From Cardiocondyla obscurior (Eukaryota > Arthropoda > Insecta > Hymenoptera > Formicidae), in the NCBI RefSeq assembly GCF_019399895.1, contig NC_091878.1:3968001-4032000 (forward strand): a DNA stretch of 64,000 nt, written 5' to 3'. A program made the translations under genes and the position numbers. Below the pieces are notes generated by a model. The model was not told the origin of the DNA. It worked only from the letters and a program-made list of their open reading frames with translations, and did no database searches. Below are positions 11,176 to 24,600 of the stretch, one piece after another. Within the stretch, counting starts at the first letter, position 1. Each line of letters starts with the position of its first letter.

Positions 11176-14036
11176 TGTTATTCGCCTCGGCGAGGTTGCT
11201 TCGTCTTAAATTCATTTCCGATTGTTCTCGTCACAGTCGTATCCTCTTACCTTTTCGCCGTCGCGACCGATTACCACGATTACTATTAATACAGTCGCGA
11301 GGTATCATTACCTTGCATTACCATGATGATCGCCCCGCCAATTATGCCGTCTTTCGTTTATGAATAATCCGCGCGTGCGGATCGCCGGAGCGCCGAGAGG
11401 CCCGCGTCTCGTCTGCACGCACGGAGGATTTTATCCGGGCAGGATCGCGCGATGGCAAATTGCGACAAAGTAAAGTAAATTATGCGCGAGAATCGCCGCG
11501 TGATTATCCCCGGCGCTGACAAAGCGCGCGTTAGTCACGCTATCACTTTCGTTCCTTGCGTCCTCCTCTCGGGCGCGTTGCTCCGCATCGTTCCTCAATT
11601 CCTTCGCTATGCCCGCCCGGCAATTTTCCGACATAATTTCTCGCCATGTAATCGTCGGCGCGCGGGCGCGACCGGCCGATCGCTCGAATATTCAGAGAAA
11701 TGCGATCTGCACTCCAGCGGAAGGAAAGGAGAAGGGAAAGGGAGAGAAGGACGACCGTTCGACTCCGAGGTCGCCCTAATTCGGAGAGCAGGTACCAAAT
11801 CCGTCGCTCACGTAGTCCGCCGGTCACCTTCGATCGCTTCTCGTCGATCACGCCCGACGTTCCCGCGATTTAATCCTCGCAGCGACAATTAGCTCGGTAA
11901 TTTTTTTTTCTTTTTTCTTTTTGCGCGACGCGCCGGTACTCTCGTCGTCAGGACGACTTGCGTGATTCGAGGGAAGATCCCGCACGAAAATCAACGCCTG
12001 GCACGGACCGGCCAAGAGACAATCGGTCCGCGACAGCCGCGTTCGGCGAACTTGATCGATCGGCGGGCTCTTCTTCGAAACCGATTATCGGCCGCTTATC
12101 GACGAACGGGGCGATCGGGTTACGTCACAAGGCTGTCGTGACCGGGCGGTCGTGAAGTGGGTCTCTACGCATCCTCCAGGCCGATGATAATGAATCGGTT
12201 ATCCCTCGGCGCCGTCAGGTCCCGATTCATCGCATGAAGGGAATCGTAAAAGTCGCGCGGTGACGTCGATCGAGTACGCCAAAAGAGCGAAACGGCACGG
12301 GGCGGATTAATGGGGACGCGCGTAATGAAAAGCGATATAAAAGCGGATCTTCCGGTAGCCGGGATTGAGAACGAAGACTGGTCCGTGCGAGTTGGAACGA
12401 AGGAACAGGCTAAACGCGCTTGTTACATCAACGGTAAATCTCCCGACTCGTAAACTTCTCGGCTCGGAAGGCAGTTCGCCTTCTCGAGGAAAGACGACAG
12501 GTCGCTACGGAGGGTGAACGGAACGAGGAGGGCGACGGGAAACGCCCGGGTGACATTTATTTTATTAACTCGAGTAAATTATTTATCGACCGGACGTCGC
12601 CGAGAGTGCCGTGACGTCGTGTGCCCGAAATGATAATTAATCCCCTGACGCTCGGCGAACGACAGCGGGTCACTTTTGTATGCAAATACTTTGCTAATAT
12701 TATGCGGCATTTTTGCCGGGAAGTAAAGGAATTCTGATGGATGCAATAAATAATAGAGGCAGATTATTTTTCGCGGAATAATACCACGGGGCGATCTTTC
12801 CTCGGCGGCGATCGCTTTTTCGCGGCCGCTCGCGGCTTTGATGCCGGGCGCGTCGCGCGAGGAATGGCAGGATCGAAGGGAATCGTCCGGCGGAAGGGCG
12901 GGTGTCACATTGCGCCAGCGTGCATTATTAGAACGCACGTCATCAGCCGGTAACGAGCCGGACCGAACAAACTTTGGGACGCGAGCGTCGGCGACTTCAA
13001 CGCGCCGCTCTGCGAAATGATGATTAATTAAAAACATAATTATAGCCGCGCCGTCCGCAAACATGTCCCCCGGGATACTCCTACCGGACACTAATGTACC
13101 GTGAAATTGTCATCCTCCTTGGTTCTCCTCGGTATTTTTTTTCCCGCTCCTCGCCCTCGTCTCGTTAAGCCGCCGTCTTTCGTCAGATATTTTCTCAGCG
13201 AGGCGCTCGCGCGCGTTATTCGTGTCGCGGCATTGGTAACGCCGACTAACGAGCTTGCGATCGTCGCCACGTCACGGGTTTTTTTTTTCTTTAATTTGCC
13301 TTAGAACGCACCCGCCTAGATGAGACCACCGGCGACGCGCTCGCAGTCTGTTGTCGCGAAATTTAAGAAACATTTAAGAAAGAGATAATAAATTGACTCA
13401 CCTGGCTAATTAAAAGTGTAATTTAATTCAAGTCGCTTGCGCCAAGCACAGGTTTCTATTTTATTGCGTTTTTTTTTCTTTAACTTCATCTAACTTTGAG
13501 TTGAAATTTAAATAAGATATTCGATTGTTATTTGTCATTTTTTTTTAATTTTAATTAGAAGCTAAAATTAAATAATTCTGGCGTTACGAGATCCAGTTTC
13601 TCACCTTCTTTTATTTCGGCGAACGCGTATTTCTCCCGGCTAAGATATATTGTTATTAAATGGTTCCCCTTCGGCGCTATACATGTCAGTATATTACGTG
13701 GCGCAGGGCTTCGGACACGGCCGAGTGAGGGGTTACACGTGCGCTGATGTGCTCTTATTTATACTCCCGCGACATGCGATTTCTCGCTGCACTTCCAGCG
13801 AGGGTGTTTCCTCCGCGCGCTCTTATACCGCAAGGTTTTTTTTCCTTACTCTTGATTCGACATAACTCCATTTACGTGAAATTTGCTTTTACGTCAAACT
13901 TGCTATTACTTTCATAAATCCGCCTGGGAATCAATATTCCGAATATACGTTACCGAAGAACGGCCGACGCAAATAAGAAGAGAATTAAGGAGATCGAGCG
14001 CGGAAAAACTAATTCGAAAGAGCAGTCGGTGAGGCT

Positions 14037-14175
14037 CCTGTAAAGCTGGCACCGTGTTTCCAAAACTTTAATGATTTTTTTACAGCACCATCGCACCGCG
14101 ATGCTCTCGCGGATGCTCAGAGTGCTGCGAAGAAAATCTTTGAAAATTTGGAAAACGAGGTGCCAACTTTACAGG
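14037..14175. repeat. imperfect 139 bp palindrome / hairpin
   Basis: The left end reads CCTGTAAAGCTGGCACC. The right end, in reverse complement, reads CCTGTAAAGTTGGCACC. Pairing continues inward (GTTT.CCAAA, then GATTTTT..ACAGCAC against GATTTTCTTCGCAGCAC), so each arm is about 65 bases with roughly three quarters of positions matching and almost no loop. It is unrelated to the AT-rich MITE family. It could be a foldback or MITE remnant, or the template of a long hairpin RNA. No clear target-site duplication was seen (flanks GGCT and GGCG). Confidence 0.65.
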
Positions 14176-17100
14176 GGCGTTAGTGGGAGGGGGGATGGGA
14201 GGGTACGCGGGAGCGGCGGGCGGTTAATTGAAAAGCGGCCGGAAGGGCGTCGTTAAATAAACCGCGGACGAACGTTCCTGCGGTTCCGCGGTGCTACCCA
14301 TTCGCAGCCTCGGTTTCACCGGCACTTTTGGTAATGAACTAATATTTGCAGTGTCCGTCCCGCGCGGCCGCGCGTTTCCGTTCGCGCGTGTGCGCGTCCC
14401 TTACGTGCGTGCGTAAGGGCGCGCGCGCGTACCGGACACGGAGGTGGAGGTGTGTGGACACAATCGTCGGCGTGTTATCAGCGACCCTTCCGTAAATACG
14501 CGCTTGGCCCCGCGGGGTCGAACCCATACCATTCTCGCTTTCTCTCGTCTCCCTCTCTCTCTATCTCTTTTCCTCTCGCTCTTCGACTTTGTCTTTCTCT
14601 ATCTCGCGAACGGCGGTGCACATGCATGCGTCGATGCATGCGCTCTCCGCCCGGAGAGCGCGAGAGCGAGAGCTGTTACGATATGCATACAGATCAAATA
14701 GCTCCGTGTGTGCTTTGCATTCCCGACGATTGCGCCCCCGAAATCAGATTCTTCTGCCTTCGTCGTCCACGTTCTCCCCTTCCTTGGGGGCGACGCTTTG
14801 ATCACCGCGACGTTTTGCATGCGCAAAACGCGCGACGCGTTCTTTTGAGATCTTTAGGATAGCGCCGGATAATCCCCTCGTGAGGCAAAGGGACTCGTCT
14901 GAAATTAAAGTCCGGTCGATATCTGAGATGATCATTTTCGTTGCCGAACGAGCGTGAGTTTCGACTGGTGTTGAGACTCCTGTCAGAAATTAAAACATTT
15001 TTTTCTTTCTTTAAAAGATAAAGTTTACGTTTTGTATTGTAGATCGATCAGTTTTATTTTAATCATAAAAGAGCAAATTTTTGGAAAATTTTTAAAAGCA
15101 ATTTTAAATAAAAGAAAAAGCGACAGAAACTCAGATGAAGAAGAGAATGCGGGACGTGGTGTGTAAATCTCACTTCTGCTCGCCGGTACTTCCTGCGCGT
15201 GACAGCGCGCGACGAGAGGAGAAACGGAGTTCTCCGCCTCGATGACAAACGAGCCGAAGTGGCAGCCACGGTCACTCGACAAGAGTAATCGTTTTCCAAT
15301 TGAAATCCAATAGCAACTTGGCGTGTGACTGCTGCGGCGGCGTCCCTCGCTTACGTTCTCGCGCCCCCTCGTCCACCCCCCCACATTGATCAACGCCTCT
15401 AAAATGTTTTTGACATCGATTATGCGGAAGATTACCGCCGTTGGAACACTTTCGCCGCCGGCTCTTCGGAGAGCCGCGATCGCTCTCGGCGGTTCCGGCC
15501 GCCACTCGGTGCCAGGAAAAGTTCGCAAAAAGCGGACTTTTCGGGAATTTAAATAATATCCTTTTACATTTTCTGTCGCGCGCGGGCCCACGCAAGTGAG
15601 GACGGAGCGAGAGGGCATCGCGCTCCATACGTTTGCTCGTACGTCGGCCGTCATAAATCCACCCGGGCACCATGGGAAGAGAGGAAATCTACAATTCTAA
15701 AGCTTTCCATAAAACACTCGACAAAACGCTTCGCCCGCACTTTTCGAGTGGCCACCGAGCCCTCCATCGTCGCCTCCCTTCCGCCCGCTATCCTCCTTGT
15801 CCTCCGCCGCCTCTTCCGCCTCGCTCTCCTCCCCGCGTCTCCTCTCGCCCCGCCGCGTATCTGTTGAAATATGTAAAACCGTGTAACCTCTTCAATTTAC
15901 ATAGCCGCGTATGCGGAGTGGCCGCCGCTCGTCGCGCTAATTGATAATTCCGCGCGCTGCGCTCTCCCTCGCGAGATTTCTGTCGCCCTCTACCTCCCTA
16001 CGCCTCCCCGCGGTCTAGAAAATTGCGCGAGAGCGCTGTTGGCGGCTAAAGCAAACAGTGGCCGGAATCCGCTTGGAATCGCTCGAGCGTCTATCGTTTG
16101 CGGTCGACAGGCCCGAGACTTTCTCTCGCGTTTCTCGAGGCTTCCCATTACGTCGGATCCAAAGGCAGATCTATTGATTTCCGATGTTAACTCTCGCGTA
16201 CGTGCCGATTATATCATGCTAGGGAAAATTACCCGATTGCCCGAAACGCTCGCCGTACAAGGCGCTTCCTTTCGCCGCGAGGCCAAGTCTCCTTTCTTAA
16301 TTCCCGTCGGAAGCTGCTCTTTGCGGGCTGGCGAGAAAAATTCGTTGTCAGAGAAATCGTTTCGGTAGCAACTGACGGACGCGGCCAGCAAGAAAGCTCA
16401 AAAGCGAGCTCGGAAGAAAGCTCAGGGACGAAGAGAAAAAAAAACGCGGGGGAGAGGATGATGAGGCGAGCTCTTCGGACGTTGTCTCACGTGATAGACG
16501 TCCATCATCGAGCGCGACGAAAGCCCAACATCGCGCGGCGACATATAAATATATATGTGCGCCTGCCGAGCGCGCCGTGTTGATGCAACTATCATTTTTT
16601 CTCCGCTCGTAATCGCGGTTGCTCGCTCCGTTTTCGCTTCCCTCTTCCGCCGCTATCTCCTCCTCTTCCTTCTCGTTTTTTTCTTTTTTTTTTTTTTGTG
16701 CTCACGCACAGCACCGCGCGTGATCCACTGCGACGGCACGCCGCTGCCACTGGTATTTCGGAGCTCGCTGAACAAACAAGCACCGATAAAAGTACCGGGG
16801 GTATACAGTACATCTGGAAGTAGGGATCATCAGTCACGGCGCATCTGCGAGGCACTCTAGTTCCCTCCTCCCCCGCTTCTCCGTCCCCCCTCGCGTCTCG
16901 GAGAGCGCCCGTTCACCCATCGCGAGCTCTAAAAACCATTTGTCATCGCTGGCGTAAATATGCTCCCGAGCGAAACGTGCGTTCGACTTGCCTCGTCTCG
17001 CGAGAAATCGGAGGATTATTCTGGTAGTTTGACGCCGCCGGCGTGAAATGTGATTTTACCAGCCTGTGGAATTCACCGCGGGAGAAAAAGGAGCTAATCT

Positions 17101-20100
17101 CGTTTCACGAAAATTTCTTTTCTTTTTTTTTTTTCTTTATTATCATTGTCTATCGAGGTTGCCGATTGTCGCGATAAAACACGCGGACGAATCGATTCGT
17201 TTGTCGGCTCGCACCAGCGAGAAGGCGAAATGAAATTACGGGATACGCGGCGGGAGGGAAACTGCGGGGAAGAACGAGGCGCGGGGAGCTTATCTTTATT
17301 TAGTGTAACCGCGCCGTCCGCGCTCGGGGGAGTACCTTAAAAAGTTCGTCTAATAAAACTCCACGGCCATTTGTCAACGGGGGTCGCGCAACGCCTCGGG
17401 GGCTGCTCAAATGTATGTAAAACACATCCAGCCGACGTCGCGGCCTCGTGAGGCCGTAACCGCCCGCGTCTGATGGGCCGACATCTAAAATAATAAAAGT
17501 TACCTCCGTCATTTGTCAACGCTTCCTTTAAGAAGCGCCCCGCCGCCGCTGCCGCCTCGTAATTTCGCGATGTCGCAGCTGCGGACGCGCCTTCTGCCTC
17601 CCCCGCGAAAGACGCGCTACGATTTCTCCCTTAATTTTGCCAAGAGTCGTCTCCCTCCGTTTCCTCTCCCACGGGGAAGGTTTCCCCTGCTGTTCTCGTT
17701 ACCCCTCGCGGAATAAGAATTCGGAGCGAGCCCGATGTAATGCGATAACGGGCGCGACGCGACGACGTGAGCGTCGTAAAAAGCGCGGCGAGCATTTGTC
17801 TTTGCTCGAAATCGTGGCGATATTCCGACTACATTTTTCTTTTTACACGCTCACCTACGGGCACACGTGCGCGTATGCATTGTGCGGCTCGTCTCCCGAG
17901 TTTTTCTCCCGACTATAATTATCCGCCGCTTTGAATTATATCGGACAATCGCGCGCGCTCGCGTTAAAGATTATTTACGGTCGAACGCGCGTACAACATA
18001 CATGCGCGCCGACGGCGTGCACCGATCGAAACTTTGTATACCCGCGTTTTACGATACGTAGACGTTGGGTTGGCTTAATTAAACCGCGCGCATGAACGGT
18101 TCCCGAGGAGGCCGGGAGCGGCTCCGTGAGGAGCGCCTCTCTCGCTCTCCCTTTTTCTCTCGTCGAGTATCGGCGTGCCCCGTAGTATCCGCGGGGATTC
18201 CAAGGTGATGCAAAACGAGGCGTTTCCGTACTTTATGCTCGTCCGCCTTAATCCCTTGGCGACGCGGGGCGGCAAGGGAGACACGGCCTTAAAGTGAAAT
18301 AATAAATAAAATAATATATCCCGCGTCCCGGTGCCGACTCCGCGGGCCGGAGCAATAATCTAGGAGAACGAATGTGCCAGACGACTTTTATGAAACGATC
18401 CGAAGGGGCCCTCCTCCGCCCTTTTACGCGCGCGTGTAGCTGAAAAATAAAATCCTAACCCTTTGCTCCTTCCCGGGGAACCGAGAGACGTGCGGAAGGG
18501 ACGAGGCAACAGAGGCGGAATAAAACGTTAAACGCGGCCGCTGAACACCGGGGGCCGGCAATAAAATTGTCGTAATTCGCGGGTGTAATGCACCCGGCCG
18601 TCGTTTTGCGCCATTGTTTCGTCCAATATCCACCGACTTGTTACCGATTGCGAGTGTACATGCCTGCGAAACAAGCTATTTCGAACATTTCGCGCATTTA
18701 AAAATAATCGTATTTCACGCGCAATTTAAATTTGTACCTGTACGTATTATATTATAGATGTAATTCGCGATACGACACGTCGTCTCTCGTTACGCGTAAT
18801 TTCCATAAAAATAACTCGCGCGACTCGATCGAAAAAAAAAAAAGATACGCGGATCGCGCTTTTTTCCCTCGCGGAATTAAGAGAGAAAAAGGGCCGCGTT
18901 TGTTCGGGAACAGAGATCGGCAGATCGTTCCCCGTTTTCCATCGCGGATAAAGCGCGCCTCGTGGAAAATCTCGGGCTGTCCATAAAGTCGGCCTCACCC
19001 CTCGGCGGCATGTCGTTTCCGCATTGAAAGAATGATCGAGTGCCCGAAAGGGCGAGAGCGCGCTAGCATCAACCGGTGGCGGCGTTTGAGTGTAACCGTG
19101 CGCGGGCACTCGCTTATTCCAGTTTATTTTCGAGTAACCCTTCACATTGCGCTAATGTATTTCTTTTAAGCCGCCATTCACGCCGCCCGACATTTCAATC
19201 CGGTCCATTCAGCGCGCAGCCCGCGCCCGCCTCGTCTTTCCGTGAAACACACGGCTGATCGATCTAACCAACGCCGCGCGTCAATATTCACACGACTTAA
19301 TCCATTCCGGCGAGTGACTCGTCATCTTTTTTTTTTTCTTCTCTTTTTTTTCCCCCCTCCTCCCCCGCCCAGCCGCCTTTCCCTCGCTCTTCTTTACATA
19401 TTTCCCATGCGTAGTCATTTTGCGAGCCGCTTTCTTCGTTGATTAACCGCCGACAACGAGAATTAATAGACGGAACAGAAGAGTCGCTCGTTTCGCGAAG
19501 TAGGCGGTTAGGTAATTTACGGTAGTCGAACAATAAACTAGGACTTTGTGCATTAGTTACTTGATGAAGATTTTGTTTATGCGACTCCTCGGGCAAGCGG
19601 CAATTTTACAAATGCACCACCGCGAAATACTTGGAATAGCGAAGAAGGGGAGGAGGGAAAAAGAGAGCGGTACTTATGTAGGGAGAGAGGGTTTGATCGC
19701 GAGATAAAAGTCCATTGCTGCGTTCGACGTTATAATAATCCAAACGTGTACGACACGCGATGGAAAAGGGGTTACAACGCATTCCTGTTCGTTTCGATGT
19801 CTATAACGTGCCGACAAAGGGGTCCACCAATCGCGCGGCGGGTGCGTTTCGACCCTGTGGATCGCTAAATATTTCATTTCGCATCCCTCGAAACGTTTAA
19901 TCTCGATTCAGGTATCGCGCGTATGTAGCTTCCGCGCGGGCCACGCAGGTGACTACTTGTCGATTGCTGCCGGATCTCGATTTGCTTTACGGTTCGTGCC
20001 TTGCTCAAGACACGCCGATCAAACTGATCAATCAAAAATTTATTTAACTAGACACGGGAATAAATGTTTATCTATTATTAATCTTAATTGTGAATTCTTT

Positions 20101-21654
20101 TCTTTCGCTAGTTATCTTTTCTTAAATTAATTAAATTAAATTTTTGGAGTCTTGTATTTTATAAAGTTTTTCTTGCTGTATAAAAACTCAGATATAAATT
20201 ATCATATCTCGATGACACGTACATTAATGATATTTAATATTTAATGCGAGAATTTTTATTCCGCCGTGAATTCTGAATTAATTAAAATTTCTCACCGTGC
20301 GATAAAAGATTTATTTAACGCACGGCCAATAAAATAACGCAGCGGACAAGCGTAGACACAGAAACGCGGTCATATTCCCGACTCCGATCGGACATCGAGG
20401 AGTTTCATTATTCGGGGCTGCGGTAGCTCCGTCTCTCTCATTCCATCGCCCTATCTTCGTTTACATTTATGATTTAATATGATCGTCCATTGTTACGTCC
20501 CCTTCGGCTATACCGCGCGCGCGCGTCTCCCTTTCTTCCCGTACAAATATCTCGCTTTCTATCCTCGTTACCTATGTAATTTGAACGGGCTTTATTGTTG
20601 CTTCTTGCCAGAAGAATGTTCCGTTTCCCCCGTTTTGGTTTCATCTCTACCTTTCGTCTTTGTAACTCGTTATCTAGTATTTCCTTCTACTCTTTTTTTC
20701 TTTTTTTTTTTTTTTTCCTTCTTTGCAATCACTCGCTCAATTTCATTGCAGACGCTCTCGGGTTAAATAACACGTTATTCTTAGCGAGAGGAAAAACTCT
20801 GGCAATGGCCCGGCGTGGAAATTCGAAATAACCAGTGTCAGCTACAGTCAAAGGAGCGTAAATCGCAGTTAAATCGGTTGGCACGCGGCGGAATGACAGC
20901 GGCGTAACAAAGGCGGCAACAAAGGGACGGTCGTGCGCGGCATATTAAATTCACGCAGAATTCGACGAACTTTTCACCGGGGCATTACGGGTCGGCTATC
21001 TGGATGATGTAGCACCGAAGTTGGGAAGACTTTTCCGAGCGAAGAGAGCGCTCTTCCCCCTTTCTCTCGCTCTTTCTCTTCTTCCGCCGGTCATATCTTT
21101 TCTCTTATCTCTTTCTCTTTCTCTCTCACGCGCGCGAGCACTTTTCCAGCTCCCCCTCTCTGCAGACGCAGCTTCCAGGGTAGCAATCTTTTATTATTAG
21201 CGCAGGCTTTACCAGACAATGAAACGAAAGGAACGGAATATGATATTGTAGTACAGAGGCCCGTCGGAAAGGGAAGCTATTGTCGGTCTCTTTGAATTTT
21301 AAAGTCAACGATCGATACGGCTCGGGGGATGCGCCTTTAGCCATGTAGCCATATAAACCGCTTCAGTCCTCCCCCGTCTCACCCTCCCTGTACCACCTAC
21401 CCGTCGTGTGCTCGTCCTTCGAAGTCCCTTCGCCACCGCTGGCGGCTTAGTTCCGGCTCTGTTTACTCGGGATCACCAAGTACGCGACGACGATTCCGAA
21501 AAACCGCTTCTCGATTTGCCAGATTTTTCACTACGCGATTCTGAAGCGTGTTGCTTACTTCTCTTCGATCGCCAGTAAGCAAAAAAAAAATCTATAATGA
21601 CAGCTTGTCCGCTACTTGTGATAATCCGATGAAAGAAGTTTGCGCAACAAGTTG

Positions 21655-21672
21655 ATGCAAATCGATGCAAAT
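21655..21672 (+). promoter_or_regulatory. tandem POU-type octamers in dac intron
   Basis: Two perfect ATGCAAAT octamers lie two bases apart (21655-21662 and 21665-21672), followed directly by TAAT. Octamers are known binding sites for POU-homeodomain factors. Single copies occur at 6833, 12680 and 45429, which is near chance expectation, but the tight pair is less expected. A role as an enhancer site is inference. Confidence 0.3.
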
Positions 21673-24600
21673 TAATAGTGCGATATCAATATCCCGACCT
21701 ACGCGGAAAGTAAGCGAGTCTGAGAAAGGATACGCGAATGTGTCGGATAGCTCGCGTCCCTTCGCGCCCTACGAGAGACCGCCGTCACCAAATTGTCGGC
21801 GGCCTAATGATAAATTGCGCCCCCGGCTCTACGGAAACGTTCTCCCCATTCCTCCGTGCGAGCGCGCGGGGAATCAAATTGCAATTTGTTATTTGTAATT
21901 CCGAGTGTCGCTTAATATACTCCCGGCGCGCCCGCCTGCCCTTCGCTCACTCGGCTGGCGAAAGGGTTAGAAATTAACCGTGGCTTGATGAGAAGGCGCG
22001 AAGGTGCGAGGCATGGAGGGTGCGAGTGTCATCTTGGTTTGCGCTAATAAACGGTGATTAAACGCGCATCCACCGCACTTTTATCGCGAGTCACGGACGT
22101 CGGAAGCTGCGACGCGTAAACAGAAGCTGTTGCTCCCCGATTGTCTCCGACGGCGATTCCAATCTCGTTCTCCGCCGCTATCTCTCCCCGCGCTCTTGAA
22201 ACGATTTCTATCGAGGAATTGACATAGGGAGAGAATCGCCGGTTGAGTAGGCAAATATTCGATTTTGTCTATTCAATTTTCCAGAAAAATGACGCGGCCG
22301 CCATCCCAGAGCGCCGCCTCCCCCTTTCAGGCCAAATATTATCGCTGGGACTCGAATGTGTGGCAGGCGCGGGGGTTACGTAGGAAAAGAATAAGTTCGA
22401 TCAGTCAGAGGGTGGCAGTTACCGTTTCGGTTATGGCTTTCGGAAGCGCCGTCGAATCCTATTCTTGCGCAAACCCGATAAGAGCCCTTTTACGCGTATA
22501 TTTTCGCACACGCGTTTGCCCGCGGCCTACGCGCGCATCGAGCGAGATGAAAATGCTGCGGCTCGCGTATCGGTCGCTCGCATCAATCAGTTTCGCTTCG
22601 AAAATTTCTTTTGCAAATTACACAGAGATCTTTATAATAAATTTGATTGAATTAAAAATCTAATCGCGGAAAGAAAAATGAAACCGGCGATTATTTCAAT
22701 GCATATTGTTATAAAAAATCGTCATGTGATTGATATTGAAAAATGATCTCGCAGGAAGATATCGGTTTCAGTGTTTGAAAAAGGGTTTTCGGTATCGGCA
22801 AGAACACTCTCTCCCTTTCCACATGCCTATCTCGCGGGGGACGAAAAAAAGTTCGTCGCGCGCGATCATCCCCATGACTCTCCATTTCTTTCTCACGATA
22901 TATTTTTCTTGAATATACCGCGCGGGGAGCGAGGAGGCAAGCTGGCTGGCGGCGTTGGCGGTTGTTGCGGCGAAGGGGGGGTCGGTATCCGCGGAGTTTA
23001 TTTGCGTTTTGCCTGCCGGCTGAGCACCGAGGCGTTCAGGGATGCCGGGGAGCGATCGAACGCGGAGACTTATCGCCGCCGAGCGGAGAATCGCGCGCTA
23101 CGACAATCCCCGCGTCTCGCTCTCCGGGGTTTCGCCCGGGCCTCAGGGCGACGGTACGAAAAGGGGTAAATCGGAATGGAATTATTTATGTGCGTGCACG
23201 CGGTGCCCCACCTAATCGATAGCGTGTCGAAAGAGAATCGGCGTCCTCGTTCCCTCGATTTTCATCTTTTGGAATTAATAATTTAGTTTTATTTTATTTT
23301 ATTTTTATTTTAGTTTAATTTTTTTTTTGTTGCATTTTGCGTAAATGTTGGGCGGATATTGGACTCTTCTCGAAATAAGAAAAATATATATTGTAACTAA
23401 TACATCAACGCGGCGAATCTTATCAGCTCGAATCTTCTGTATATTGAAATGACGTAAGGCCGATGCCATTTCGTACAACGTAAATCCGAATAGCGGATAA
23501 GGCTTGGGGATATACAAGCTTTCGGACGCGCAGTACTTTGCGAAGGGTATCTAACTTTTTTTTTTTTCTTCCTTTTTTTTCCGCGCTGCGAGCAGAGTCC
23601 TCCCGTTACTTTCGCGCGAAAGTGGCACGAAAGCGGGTTGGGGCACGTAAAAAAAAACTTCACGAGGGACGGGAATTGGGGTAAAAACGCCCCGGCGATT
23701 CGGCGTGAAACCCCCACAGATTGACTCTATCCGAAACCGCGATAAGCCCCATCGCGCTCTATCTCCTTTTCTCTCTGCCTTTTCCCCGACCTGTCGTCTA
23801 TACGTATCTTTTTTTTTTTTGCGACGAGAAGGAGTCCCGTAACGACCATCGATAGCCCGTAATCGAACGATCCGCCACGGTTCTTCCATTGCTGGAAAGT
23901 GATTTTTATTTTCCACTGATTCTAATTTATATCAGCCGTTACAGGCGACGTCGGCGGGACGCGTCGCGACGCGTACGCGGCCAAGATCTGCAGGCTCGCA
24001 TATTGCACGCGTGTCGTGGTCGGGTTCAGAGGGGTTGGTCCGCGGTTATCTCTCCGTTACGCGTTGGCAGGCATATGCCCTCGATGCCGCCCGCCAACAG
24101 AGCGGGGGATGCGGCCGGGCGGGGTGCGTGGGTCATAATTTTCAGATTTATGTACAAATGTTTCTCGCGCGCGCTTTTCTCATGGGGCAGATGCCTATCG
24201 TAAAGTCTCGCAGAGAATTGAAAAATGTTCTCGAGGCTTTCTTCACGCGGGCGATGATGGAGCGCGGGGTGGATCAGCCGCCGCGAAAAGAGCCGCCCTT
24301 TCATATCCGCAGAACGGCGGAAGGGCAGATGAGGAGAGAAAAAAAAAAGGACGAAGCGATCGGCTCCTCGACGTCGCCGGTGGCTGCGCGTCTTTTTCCC
24401 CGAGCGACGCGGGTAGAGAAACGAACGAATCGGGTAACGATCGTAGTTTCGCGATTGGCGTTCTCTCATTTCCACGGCTAGTATTTTACGAGAGATCATA
24501 AAAGCGGCGAAGTATAAAAAGCGGTTCGTTAAAATACAAATTGGCCATGTTGCGCGTTGCTTAAGCCACTCGTACGTACACAGACGCGTGCGCGCACACA

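Noticed and set aside
14513..14524. tRNA B-box-like sequence GGTTCGACCCC on the - strand
   Set aside because: No A box or cloverleaf arms at the proper distance. Flanked by simple CT-rich sequence.
15025..15654. 209-codon open frame on the - strand
   Set aside because: Low-quality composition that passes into AT-rich sequence at its end, with no recognisable motif.
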